Shown in pieces: positions 25,110 to 32,311 of a DNA stretch of 64,000 nt. Made by a program: the position numbers and the translations under genes. Below the pieces are notes generated by a model that had not been told where the DNA came from, searched no databases, and worked only from the letters and a program-made list of their open reading frames with translations. Within the stretch, counting starts at the first letter, position 1. Every line of letters begins with the position of its first letter. This DNA is from JABFRJ01 sp031374735 (GTDB taxonomy: Bacteria > Pseudomonadota > Alphaproteobacteria > Rhizobiales > Hyphomicrobiaceae): assembly GCA_031374735.1 (NCBI GenBank), contig JANMGQ010000004.1, positions 1-64,000 on the forward strand, read 5' to 3'.

Positions 25110-27356
25110 ATGCCTGCGAGCCCCTCGAAACTCGAGATCATGTGGACCAAGGTCGACGAAGCCCCGGCGCTCGCAACCTATTCGCTGCTGCCGATTGTCG
25201 AGGCTTTTGTTGGAGCCGCTGGCGTGGCGGTGTCGCTGAAGGACATCTCGCTTGCAGGTCGCATCGTTGCCAACTTCCCGGAAAAGCTGACACCGGCGCA
25301 ACGCATCAACGACGAACTGACGGAACTTGGAGAGTTGGCGACGCGGCCGGAAGCCAACATCATGAAGTTGCCGAACATCTCGGCGTCGATCCCGCAGCTG
25401 AAGGAAGCCATCAAGGAGCTGCAGGCCAAGGGCTACAGCCTCCCGGATTACCCCGACAACCCCGCGACCGATGCCGAGAAGGACATCAAAGCCCGCTACG
25501 GAAAAGTGTTTGGCAGCGTGGTCAATCCGGTTTTGCGCGAAGGCAACTCCGATCGCCGTGCGGCCGGCGCGGTCAAGCAGTTTGCGCGCAAGAACCCACA
25601 TAGAATGGGTGCCTGGAGCAAGGATTGCAAATCGCACATCGCCACCATGTCAGCCGGAGACTACTACGGCTCGGAAATTGCGACGACCGTGGCTTTGGCA
25701 ACGAATGCGCGCATCGAATTGGTCGGCACTGACGGCAAGACAACTGTGCTGAAGGCGAAGACTCCCATCATGGCCGGCGAGATCATCGACGCCGCTGTGT
25801 TGAGCGCAAAGGCGCTGCGCACATTCTTCGCCGAGCAGATCGACGACGCCAAAAAGCAAGGCGTGCTGTTCTCGCTGCACGTCAAGGCGACCATGATGAA
25901 GATCGCCGACCCCATCGTGTTCGGCCATGTCGTGTCGGTGTTCTTCGAAGACGTCGTGAAGAAGCACGACGCCACACTGAAGAAGCTCGGCGTCAACCTG
26001 AACAACGGCTTCGGCGATCTCCTGGAGAAGATCGAGGCGCTGCCTGCGGCCGAGAAGAAAGCCATCCAGGACGATATCGCCGCCTGCTACGCCAAGCGCC
26101 CGGCGCTCGCCATGGTCAACTCCGACAAGGGCATCACCGGCCTGCACGTGCCGAGCGACTTCATCATTGACGCCTCGATCCCCGCGATGATCCGCGAGTC
26201 CGGCCGCATGTGGGGGCCTGACGGCAAGCTGCACGACACCAAGGCCGTCGTTCCCGATCGCGCCTATTCGCGGCTGTTCCAGGTCGTCATCGACGACTGC
26301 AAGGCCAACGGTGCCTATGATCCCAAGACCATGGGCTCGGTGCCCAACGTCGGACTGATGGCGCAGAAGGCGCAGGAATACGGCTCACACGACAAGACGT
26401 TCGAGGTGGCGACGAGCGGCAAGGTGCGCGTCGTCGCCGACAACGGCCCAGATGCCGGGAAAGTGCTGTTGGAGCGCGCTGTCGAGGCCGGCGATATCTT
26501 CCGCATGTGCCAGGTCCGCGATGTGCCGATCCAGGATTGGGTCAAACTGGCCGTGCGCCGCGCGCGCATCACCGGCTCGCCGGCCGTGTTCTGGCTCGAC
26601 AAAAACCGGGCACACGATGCGCAGGTCATCGCCAAAATCGAGACCTACCTCAAGGATCATGACACCAAAGGCCTTGAGCTTCACATCCTCGCGCCGGTCG
26701 AGGCGATGAAATATTCGCTCGAGCGTATTCGCAAAGGCCAGGACACGATCTCGGTCACCGGCAACGTGCTGCGTGATTACCTGACGGACCTGTTCCCGAT
26801 CATGGAGCTTGGCACGTCGGCCAAGATGCTGTCGGTCGTGCCACTGCTTGCAGGCGGCGGACTGTTCGAGACGGGGGCTGGTGGATCTGCGCCCAAGCAC
26901 GTCGAGCAGTTCCAGCAGGAGGGCTATCTGCGCTGGGATTCGCTGGGTGAATTCCTGGCACTTGGCGCCTCGCTGGAGCATCTCGCGCACAGCCACAAGA
27001 ACGCCAAGGCGCAGGTGCTGGCAGACACGCTCGACACGGCCATCGGCCAGATCCTCGATCACAATCGCTCGCCCGCCCGCAAAGTCGGTGAGATCGACAA
27101 CCGTGGCAGCCACTTCTATCTCGCGCTCTATTGGGCGCAGGCGCTGGCCGCACAGACCAAGGACGCGGATCTGCAGACGCGCTTCAAACCGCTGGCTGCG
27201 ACGCTGACCGCGAACGAGGCCAAGATCAACGGTGAGCTGATTGCGGCCCAAGGCAAGCCCGCAGACACCGGCGGCTACTACATGCCGGACGCAAAAAAGG
27301 CCGTGATCGCGATGCGCCCAAGCGCAACACTGAATGCGGCATTGGCGGCGTTGTGA
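25110..27356 (+). CDS. icd: NADP-dependent isocitrate dehydrogenase, monomeric type
   Basis: This is a 748-residue monomeric IDH of the TCA cycle, converting isocitrate to 2-oxoglutarate. It is unrelated in length to the usual 400-residue dimeric form. Characteristic segments are LPNISASIPQLKEAIKELQA, VLREGNSDRRAAGAVKQFAR, KNPHRMGAW, FFEDVVKKHD, GLHVPSDFIIDASIPAMIRE and RKGQDTISVTGNVLRDYLTD. The C-terminal FYLALYWAQALAAQTKD and the length are as expected. The ATG at 25110 is the only good start. It is a single-gene transcription unit with a palindrome after the stop. Confidence 0.95.
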   Translation: MPASPSKLEIMWTKVDEAPALATYSLLPIVEAFVGAAGVAVSLKDISLAGRIVANFPEKLTPAQRINDELTELGELATRPEANIMKLPNISASIPQLKEAIKELQAKGYSLPDYPDNPATDAEKDIKARYGKVFGSVVNPVLREGNSDRRAAGAVKQFARKNPHRMGAWSKDCKSHIATMSAGDYYGSEIATTVALATNARIELVGTDGKTTVLKAKTPIMAGEIIDAAVLSAKALRTFFAEQIDDAKKQGVLFSLHVKATMMKIADPIVFGHVVSVFFEDVVKKHDATLKKLGVNLNNGFGDLLEKIEALPAAEKKAIQDDIAACYAKRPALAMVNSDKGITGLHVPSDFIIDASIPAMIRESGRMWGPDGKLHDTKAVVPDRAYSRLFQVVIDDCKANGAYDPKTMGSVPNVGLMAQKAQEYGSHDKTFEVATSGKVRVVADNGPDAGKVLLERAVEAGDIFRMCQVRDVPIQDWVKLAVRRARITGSPAVFWLDKNRAHDAQVIAKIETYLKDHDTKGLELHILAPVEAMKYSLERIRKGQDTISVTGNVLRDYLTDLFPIMELGTSAKMLSVVPLLAGGGLFETGAGGSAPKHVEQFQQEGYLRWDSLGEFLALGASLEHLAHSHKNAKAQVLADTLDTAIGQILDHNRSPARKVGEIDNRGSHFYLALYWAQALAAQTKDADLQTRFKPLAATLTANEAKINGELIAAQGKPADTGGYYMPDAKKAVIAMRPSATLNAALAAL

Positions 27357-27428
27357 GCAACAGCTTCCCTCCTCCCGCAGCGCGGGGAGAGGGACGGCTA
27401 TGCTCGTGCCTGTCCGGCGCGACACCCC

Positions 27429-27460
27429 CTCAGCAGGCCCTAACATTACGGCCTGCTGAG
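27429..27460. terminator. palindrome between convergent genes
   Basis: CTCAGCAGGCC and GGCCTGCTGAG form a perfect 11-bp stem around a ten-base loop, midway between the convergent isocitrate dehydrogenase and aminotransferase genes. There is no clear T tract on either side, so the terminator role is inferred from position and stem strength. A degenerate CGGGGAGAGGG repeat copy lies just upstream at about 27369-27394. Confidence 0.5.
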
Positions 27461-27538
27461 CCCGCCGACTTGCGTGCGGCGGTCGTGAAAGAATGAGACG
27501 GCTTGAGGCCCAAGGGCAGACGCCGTCGTCGCGGCTTG

Positions 27539-28873
27539 TCACGCCGCCTTGCGCGTCGCCCCGCGCTTTGGCAGGACACCGCGGCGGGTCGTCAGCGTCT
27601 CATCCAGCGCTGCGACGAAGCTATCGATATCGCCATCCGTTACCATCAACGTCAGTGCAATGAAGCCGCGCCGCGCCATGTATTGCCCGCGTTCCAACAG
27701 GTCGAAGAACACCAGCTCCTTCACGCGTTCGTCGCTCGCCTGCGTGTCTTGCGGCCGGCGGATCGGCACATCGGTGGCGTGCAGCGACATGAGCGATCCT
27801 TCACCAGTCATCTGCATCGCGACCTCGTGGCGTTCAAACACTGCGTTCAGCCGCGTGCGCAACGCGTCGCCGCGCGCATGCAGCGCCAGCGCGACTTCGG
27901 TCGGGAACACCTCGGTCATGGCCGCGATGCCAGCCGACATGGTCAGCACATTGTTGTTGAAGGTGCCCGCGTGCGGCATCGCGTGGGGCTTGGTCGGATC
28001 ATAGAGATCCATGATGTCGGCGCGGCCACCAAAGGCGCCAAACGACATGCCGCCACCGATCCATTTGCCGAGCGTGGTTATATCCGGCAGCGGCGCATAG
28101 AGGCTTTGCGCGCCACCCGCCCCAAAGCGCGAGGTCATGACCTCGTCCAGGATCAGCAGCGCGCCGCAAGCCGTTGTCTCCTCGCGCAACATGACGAGAA
28201 ACGTGGGATCAGCCGGAAGGCATCCCGACGAGCCCATCATCGGCTCCACCAGCACACAGGCCAGCTCGCCAGCGTGCTGGCGCAGCAGGGCGCGCGTTGT
28301 GTCGATGTCGTTGTAGCTGCCGAGGACAAAGTCGTAGGGCGCGTTGATCGGGATGCCACCGCCGCCAAAGTACAGGAGCCCACCGTGGTAGCCCCCGTAC
28401 ATGACCATAACCTTGGGCCGCTTCGTGACGTGGCGCGCGGTTGCGATCGCCATCAGATTGGCTTCGGTCCCCGAGTTGGTGAAGCGCACCTTCTCGATCG
28501 ACTTGAAGCGTGCGCAGACGAGCCGCGCCAGTTCGGCCTCGAACGTGTTGTGTGCGCCAAGATTCACGCCGCCATCGAGCGCGTTGTCGATGGCTTTGCG
28601 GATCACCGGATGTGAATGGCCGAACAGTCCTGCCGTGTACTCACCCAGCAGATTTAAATACCTGAAACCATCGACATCGGTGACGTGCGCGCCTTCGCCC
28701 GATTGAATGCAGATCGGAAACGGCCCGTGGAACAGCACCGTGCGCGTGTTGCCGCCCGGCATCGACAGTGCCGCCGTATCGTGCGCGGCGCGCGTCTTTG
28801 GCCGCCGTGCGGCGTATGTCTCTCGGGCCTCTGCCACAGCGTCATCAAGGGTCTGGTTGCGGGGATGGGGCAT
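27539..28873 (-). CDS. class III aminotransferase, glutamate-1-semialdehyde aminomutase-like
   Basis: This 444-residue PLP enzyme of the aspartate aminotransferase superfamily is closest in pattern to HemL-like enzymes. Marks are SMPGGNTRTVLFHGPFPICI, VRFTNSGTEANLMAIATARH, VEPMMGSSGCLPADPTFL, ILDEVMTSRFGAGG, the PLP lysine in TTLGKWIGGGMSFGAFGG and GTFNNNVLTMSAG. It is longer at the N-terminus than classical HemL and lacks its strict signature, so it may be a catabolic amino-acid or polyamine transaminase rather than a heme enzyme. No pathway partners are next to it. Confidence 0.85.
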   Translation of the reverse strand: MPHPRNQTLDDAVAEARETYAARRPKTRAAHDTAALSMPGGNTRTVLFHGPFPICIQSGEGAHVTDVDGFRYLNLLGEYTAGLFGHSHPVIRKAIDNALDGGVNLGAHNTFEAELARLVCARFKSIEKVRFTNSGTEANLMAIATARHVTKRPKVMVMYGGYHGGLLYFGGGGIPINAPYDFVLGSYNDIDTTRALLRQHAGELACVLVEPMMGSSGCLPADPTFLVMLREETTACGALLILDEVMTSRFGAGGAQSLYAPLPDITTLGKWIGGGMSFGAFGGRADIMDLYDPTKPHAMPHAGTFNNNVLTMSAGIAAMTEVFPTEVALALHARGDALRTRLNAVFERHEVAMQMTGEGSLMSLHATDVPIRRPQDTQASDERVKELVFFDLLERGQYMARRGFIALTLMVTDGDIDSFVAALDETLTTRRGVLPKRGATRKAA

Positions 28874-28974
28874 GGCGGGCTCCGCATTTTGGGGATCGGC
28901 GAACTATACGCCGGATTTTGCGGTTGGCGACACAGGGCGACACAGTGTGGATTGGCCAGGGGAATCGGGTGCAT

Positions 28975-29260
28975 GCGGAACTGCACCCTCTCCCCGTCCT
29001 TACGGGGAGAGGGCCGGGGTGAGTTACCATGTGCGGCGCACACCTTGATCTATGAAACAAGCTGCCGCGCAGCGGCGATTTTTGCGATGCAGCATTCGTG
29101 CTGCGCTGCAGCTAGTTACAGGAGAGGGGCGGCCGCTTGCTTGAATGGAGATTGCTCCGCTGACACATAATCAACGTTTTGCCAGCTGTTCAATCACCAA
29201 CTGTGCGGATGCCGCCCCTCACCCTAACCCTCTCCCCGTTGAAGGACGGGGAGAGGGAAC
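28975..29260. repeat. pair of inverted GC-rich palindromic repeats (REP/MITE-like)
   Basis: At 28985-29023 a small hairpin CCCTCTCCCCG...CGGGGAGAGGG is followed by CCGGGGTGAG. At 29219-29259 the same unit occurs in the opposite orientation (CTCACCC..., CCCTCTCCCCG...CGGGGAGAGGG). The two frame about 195 bases of non-coding sequence. A 23-base segment at 28975-28997 recurs inverted at 62816-62838. No gene is visible between 28874 and the tRNA at 29352. Confidence 0.7.
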
Positions 29261-29351
29261 TTAACCCGATCACTCTGGTGGATTGGCTCGGATCGGTTGA
29301 CACTGCCGTTGGCCTCACGTAACGCGACGCCTGCTCGAACGAGCGCCAAGG

Positions 29352-29436
29352 GCCCTTGTGGCGGAATCGGTAGACGCGGCAGACTCAAAATCTGTTATCT
29401 TCGGATGTGTGGGTTCAAGTCCCTCCGAGGGCACCA
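29352..29436 (+). tRNA. tRNA-Leu (CAA)
   Basis: The 85-base gene folds with acceptor stem GCCCTTG/CGAGGGC (one G-U pair), D-arm around GGCGGAATCGGTAGACGC and anticodon stem GCAGA/TCTGT. The anticodon loop is CTCAAAA (anticodon CAA), followed by a class II variable arm and GGGTTCAAGTCCC as T-arm. The CCA end is encoded. It reads UUG codons. Confidence 0.95.
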
Positions 29437-29558
29437 AAACGGCGCTAACGTATTGATCTGACCGTGAAATCACGGCCCACCCGACAGAGCAGGAACCTGC
29501 ACGCCTTAGCGTGCAAAGGCAGCCGCACGAGCAACTTTGGATTGGGACGAATGTGATA

Positions 29559-29635
29559 TGGCGCGAGAGACGGGACTTGAACCCGCGGCCTCCGCCGTGA
29601 CAGGGCGGCGCTCTAACCAGCTGAGCTACTCCCGC
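29559..29635 (-). tRNA. tRNA-Asp (GTC)
   Basis: On the minus strand the gene begins GCGGGAGTAGCTCAGCTGG. It has acceptor stem GCGGGAG/CTCTCGC, anticodon loop CTGTCAC (anticodon GTC), T-arm GCGGGTTCAAGTCCCGT and an encoded CCA. All four arms pair. Length is 77 bases. No integrase or attachment-site duplication is visible next to either tRNA. Confidence 0.96.
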
Positions 29636-29905
29636 AGACCAACACGCGGCTCTGGTTGCTGCCGCGATTGATGCAGCGGTTAAGGCTGGCCGAGAGCGAA
29701 GTCAAGGGGCAAACGGATCGGCCCAAACGGACGATGAATCGGACCGGTCGGGCGCAACGGGATCAGCGATGACCTGGCTTCGAAATGACCTTGACCCGCA
29801 CAAGTCAGCCACACATGATGAAAAGGTAAGCATGGTCGCAAGACGTTGCCATCTCTGCGCCTCACCGACGCGGGGCTGGAGACGGTGTCAGGAAAGCCTG
29901 TTGAG

Positions 29906-30994
29906 ATGACAAGCGCAGCCATAGCGTCACTTCCCCCAGCATCGGTTGAAGTGGCGCCCCTGCCGGCACCGCAACGCAAGGGCATTCCTGCCTACGTGTA
30001 TCCGGTGTTGCTGCTGGCGCTCGCGTTGCCGTTTCTTCTCGGCAAGGGCGGCCTGCTGGTCGGTGGCGCCAAAGATGGCCTGATCACCAACTTCCAATTT
30101 CTGCAGCTCTCGCTGATGATCGTCTACGCGATCGCGGTTTTGGGCTTGATCCTGCTGACAGGCTTTAACGGCCAGATTTCACTTGGTCACGGCGCCTTCT
30201 TTGCCGCTGGCGCCTACGTGGCCGCGATCCTGATTGATCGCTATGGCGTATATTTTCTGCTGACCCTGCCTGCGGCAGCGGCCGTTTGCTTCGTCCTTGG
30301 GTATCTGTTCGGCAAACCAGCCCTTCGGCTCGAGGGCCACTATCTGGCGCTGGCCACGTTTGCACTCGCCGTCGCGACCCCGCAGATCCTCAAATACAAG
30401 CACCTGGAACCGTTCACCAACGGTGTGCAGGGCATTAATCTGTTCAAGCCCGATCCGCCGTTTGGCCTCAAGATTTCAGCCGACCAGTGGATGTACGTGA
30501 TCGTCCTCATCGTTGCGGCCTTCATGTTCTGGCTGGCGCGCAACCTGCTCGACAGCCGCATGGGCCGCGCCATGCGCGCCGTGCGCGACCAGCCGCTTGC
30601 CGCCGACACCATGGGCATCGATCGCGCCGCCAACAAGACGATCACGTTTGGTTTGTCGGCCATGTACGTCGGCGTTGCCGGCGCGTTGCATGCGATCATC
30701 TTTGAGTTCGTTTCGCCCGACAGCTTCCGCTTTGAAGTGTCGATTGCACTGCTGGTCGGGGCCGTTATCGGCGGCATCGCATCGCTGCCGGGCGCCATCA
30801 TCGGCGGCATTTTCGTGCAGGTGATCGAGAAGTTCGCCGACAAGTGGACCAAGGCCCTCACCCACGCGGTCCACTTGCCCATCGAGATCGAGCCGTGGAC
30901 CATCTATGGCATCGTGCTGATCGCGCTGATGTATGTGATGCCAAATGGCATCGCCGGCGGGATCAGTAGCCTCATTCGGAAGATCAGGGGTTGA
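29906..30994 (+). CDS. LivM-like branched-chain ABC permease, solitary
   Basis: This 362-residue membrane permease begins MTSAAIASLPPASVEV, has about ten hydrophobic segments and carries the LivM pattern: VLGLILLTGFNGQISLGHGA, GKPALRLEGHYLALATFALA and the EAA loop VSIALLVGAVIGGIASLPGA. The frame is open back to 29846 but without a better start. Unlike the importer at 9.7-14.5 kb it has no neighbouring LivH, ATPase or binding protein, so it must work with subunits encoded elsewhere or be a relic. Bases 29636-29905 show no other gene. Confidence 0.87.
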   Translation: MTSAAIASLPPASVEVAPLPAPQRKGIPAYVYPVLLLALALPFLLGKGGLLVGGAKDGLITNFQFLQLSLMIVYAIAVLGLILLTGFNGQISLGHGAFFAAGAYVAAILIDRYGVYFLLTLPAAAAVCFVLGYLFGKPALRLEGHYLALATFALAVATPQILKYKHLEPFTNGVQGINLFKPDPPFGLKISADQWMYVIVLIVAAFMFWLARNLLDSRMGRAMRAVRDQPLAADTMGIDRAANKTITFGLSAMYVGVAGALHAIIFEFVSPDSFRFEVSIALLVGAVIGGIASLPGAIIGGIFVQVIEKFADKWTKALTHAVHLPIEIEPWTIYGIVLIALMYVMPNGIAGGISSLIRKIRG

Positions 30995-31021
30995 ATTCCA
31001 CTCGGCGGATGCGACGCGACA

Positions 31022-31657
31022 ATGGCTGACGCCACACACAACGGATTTCTCGGCAAGGTCTACGGCTCGGGCGGCGCGGACGATCTGGCGCGACTGTATG
31101 ATGGCTGGGCCACGACGTACGATGCAGAGATGGCGCGCGTTGGCTATCGCCATCCGACCATCGCACTCGCCCTGCTGGCCCGTCATCTGCCACGTGGTGC
31201 GCAGCCGGTGCTCGATGCAGGCGCCGGCACAGGGCTGCTCGGCGAGTGGCTTGGCATCATGGGCTACAGCCACGTTGAAGCGCTCGATCTGTCCGCGGGC
31301 ATGCTCGCGGTTGCCGCGAGCAAGGGCTGTTACGCGGCACTCCACCAAGCAGCACTTGGCGGTCCCCTGCCGTTCTCTGACGGGCATTTTGCCGGCATCG
31401 TGGCAGCGGGTGTGTTCTCGACCGGCCACGTTGGCGCTGAAGGGCTCGACGAATTGATCCGCATCTGTCGTCCCGGCGGCATCATCGTGCTGACGGTCAA
31501 GAACACGCTCTGGGAAGCCGGCTTCGCCGCCCGCATCGCGCAACTCGAAGGCGCTGGCCGGGTTTCACGCGTCGAAGAGACAGCGCCTTATGTCTCGATG
31601 CCTGGCGAGGCCGGCACGATCCCAAGCCGTGCGCTGACTCTGACGGTCGCGGCCTGA
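31022..31657 (+). CDS. class I SAM-dependent methyltransferase
   Basis: This 211-residue protein has methyltransferase motif I VLDAGAGTGLLGEWLG (about 63-78), motif II VEALDLSAGMLAVA, and later LPFSDGHFAGIVAAGVFSTG and RICRPGGIIVLTVKN. The N-terminal LYDGWATTYDAEM resembles METTL27/WBSCR27-type enzymes. The substrate is unknown. It starts 27 bases after the solitary permease and may be cotranscribed with it. Confidence 0.83.
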   Translation: MADATHNGFLGKVYGSGGADDLARLYDGWATTYDAEMARVGYRHPTIALALLARHLPRGAQPVLDAGAGTGLLGEWLGIMGYSHVEALDLSAGMLAVAASKGCYAALHQAALGGPLPFSDGHFAGIVAAGVFSTGHVGAEGLDELIRICRPGGIIVLTVKNTLWEAGFAARIAQLEGAGRVSRVEETAPYVSMPGEAGTIPSRALTLTVAA

Positions 31658-31700
31658 TAGCCGCGCACGACAGTCACGGGCTTGGCAACCACCGGGGCGA

Positions 31701-32102
31701 TTAATGCGACACGTCGCTCGGGCGATCGGCGAGCCACATCTTCTCGAGATTGTAGAACTCGCGCACTTCGGGGCGTAGGACATGCACGATCACGTCGCCG
31801 GCGTCGACCAGCACCCAGTCGCATTGCGGCTGGCCCTCGATGCGCACGCGGGCGTATCCAGCTTCCCGCAGCTTCTCGCGCAGCTGTTCGGCAATCGCGC
31901 CGACATGTCGATCGGTGCGGCCCGTTGCGACGATCATGAAATCGCCAATCGACGACTTCTCTGAGATGTCGATGGTCACGATCGCCTCGGCCTTGGCGTC
32001 GTCGAGCCAACTGCCAATGTGTCCAGCTAGCTCAGTGCTTGCTTTGGCCGGCATATCGCTCGGCTTGGTGGCTTTACGTGCAACCTCGGCAGTGGTGCGC
32101 AT
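31701..32102 (-). CDS. rsfS: ribosomal silencing factor
   Basis: RsfS binds ribosomal protein uL14 on the 50S subunit and blocks subunit joining in starvation. The DUF143 core is complete: GSWLDDAKAEAIVTIDISEK, IGDFMIVATGRTDRHVGAIA, QCDWVLVDAGDVIVHVLRPE and REFYNLEKMWL. The start at 32102 (MRTTAEVARK) is chosen; 32183 or 32054 are possible. In many alphaproteobacteria rsfS sits beside nadD or rlmH, neither of which is present here. Confidence 0.93.
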   Translation of the reverse strand: MRTTAEVARKATKPSDMPAKASTELAGHIGSWLDDAKAEAIVTIDISEKSSIGDFMIVATGRTDRHVGAIAEQLREKLREAGYARVRIEGQPQCDWVLVDAGDVIVHVLRPEVREFYNLEKMWLADRPSDVSH

Positions 32103-32311
32103 CGGCTCGGGGTGATCCTCTTGTCGCTTGCTGATGCCGGGTATTGACCCGGCCCCGTGCGGTAACACGGGTCCATGCGGCAAAATAGAGCAAGAGACCG
32201 CTCACTGCAAGTTCGGCGCGCAAGTGGCTTTGCCACGGGCAGCGTTGGTCAGCACTTGGCAAAGGTCGCTGTGGTTAATTGGCCTGCTTTGCGCCTGCGG
32301 TTCGCGCCGAA

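Noticed and set aside
29352..29635. tRNA-anchored genomic island
   Set aside because: No integrase flanks the two tRNA genes and no partial tRNA duplicate is visible within the window.
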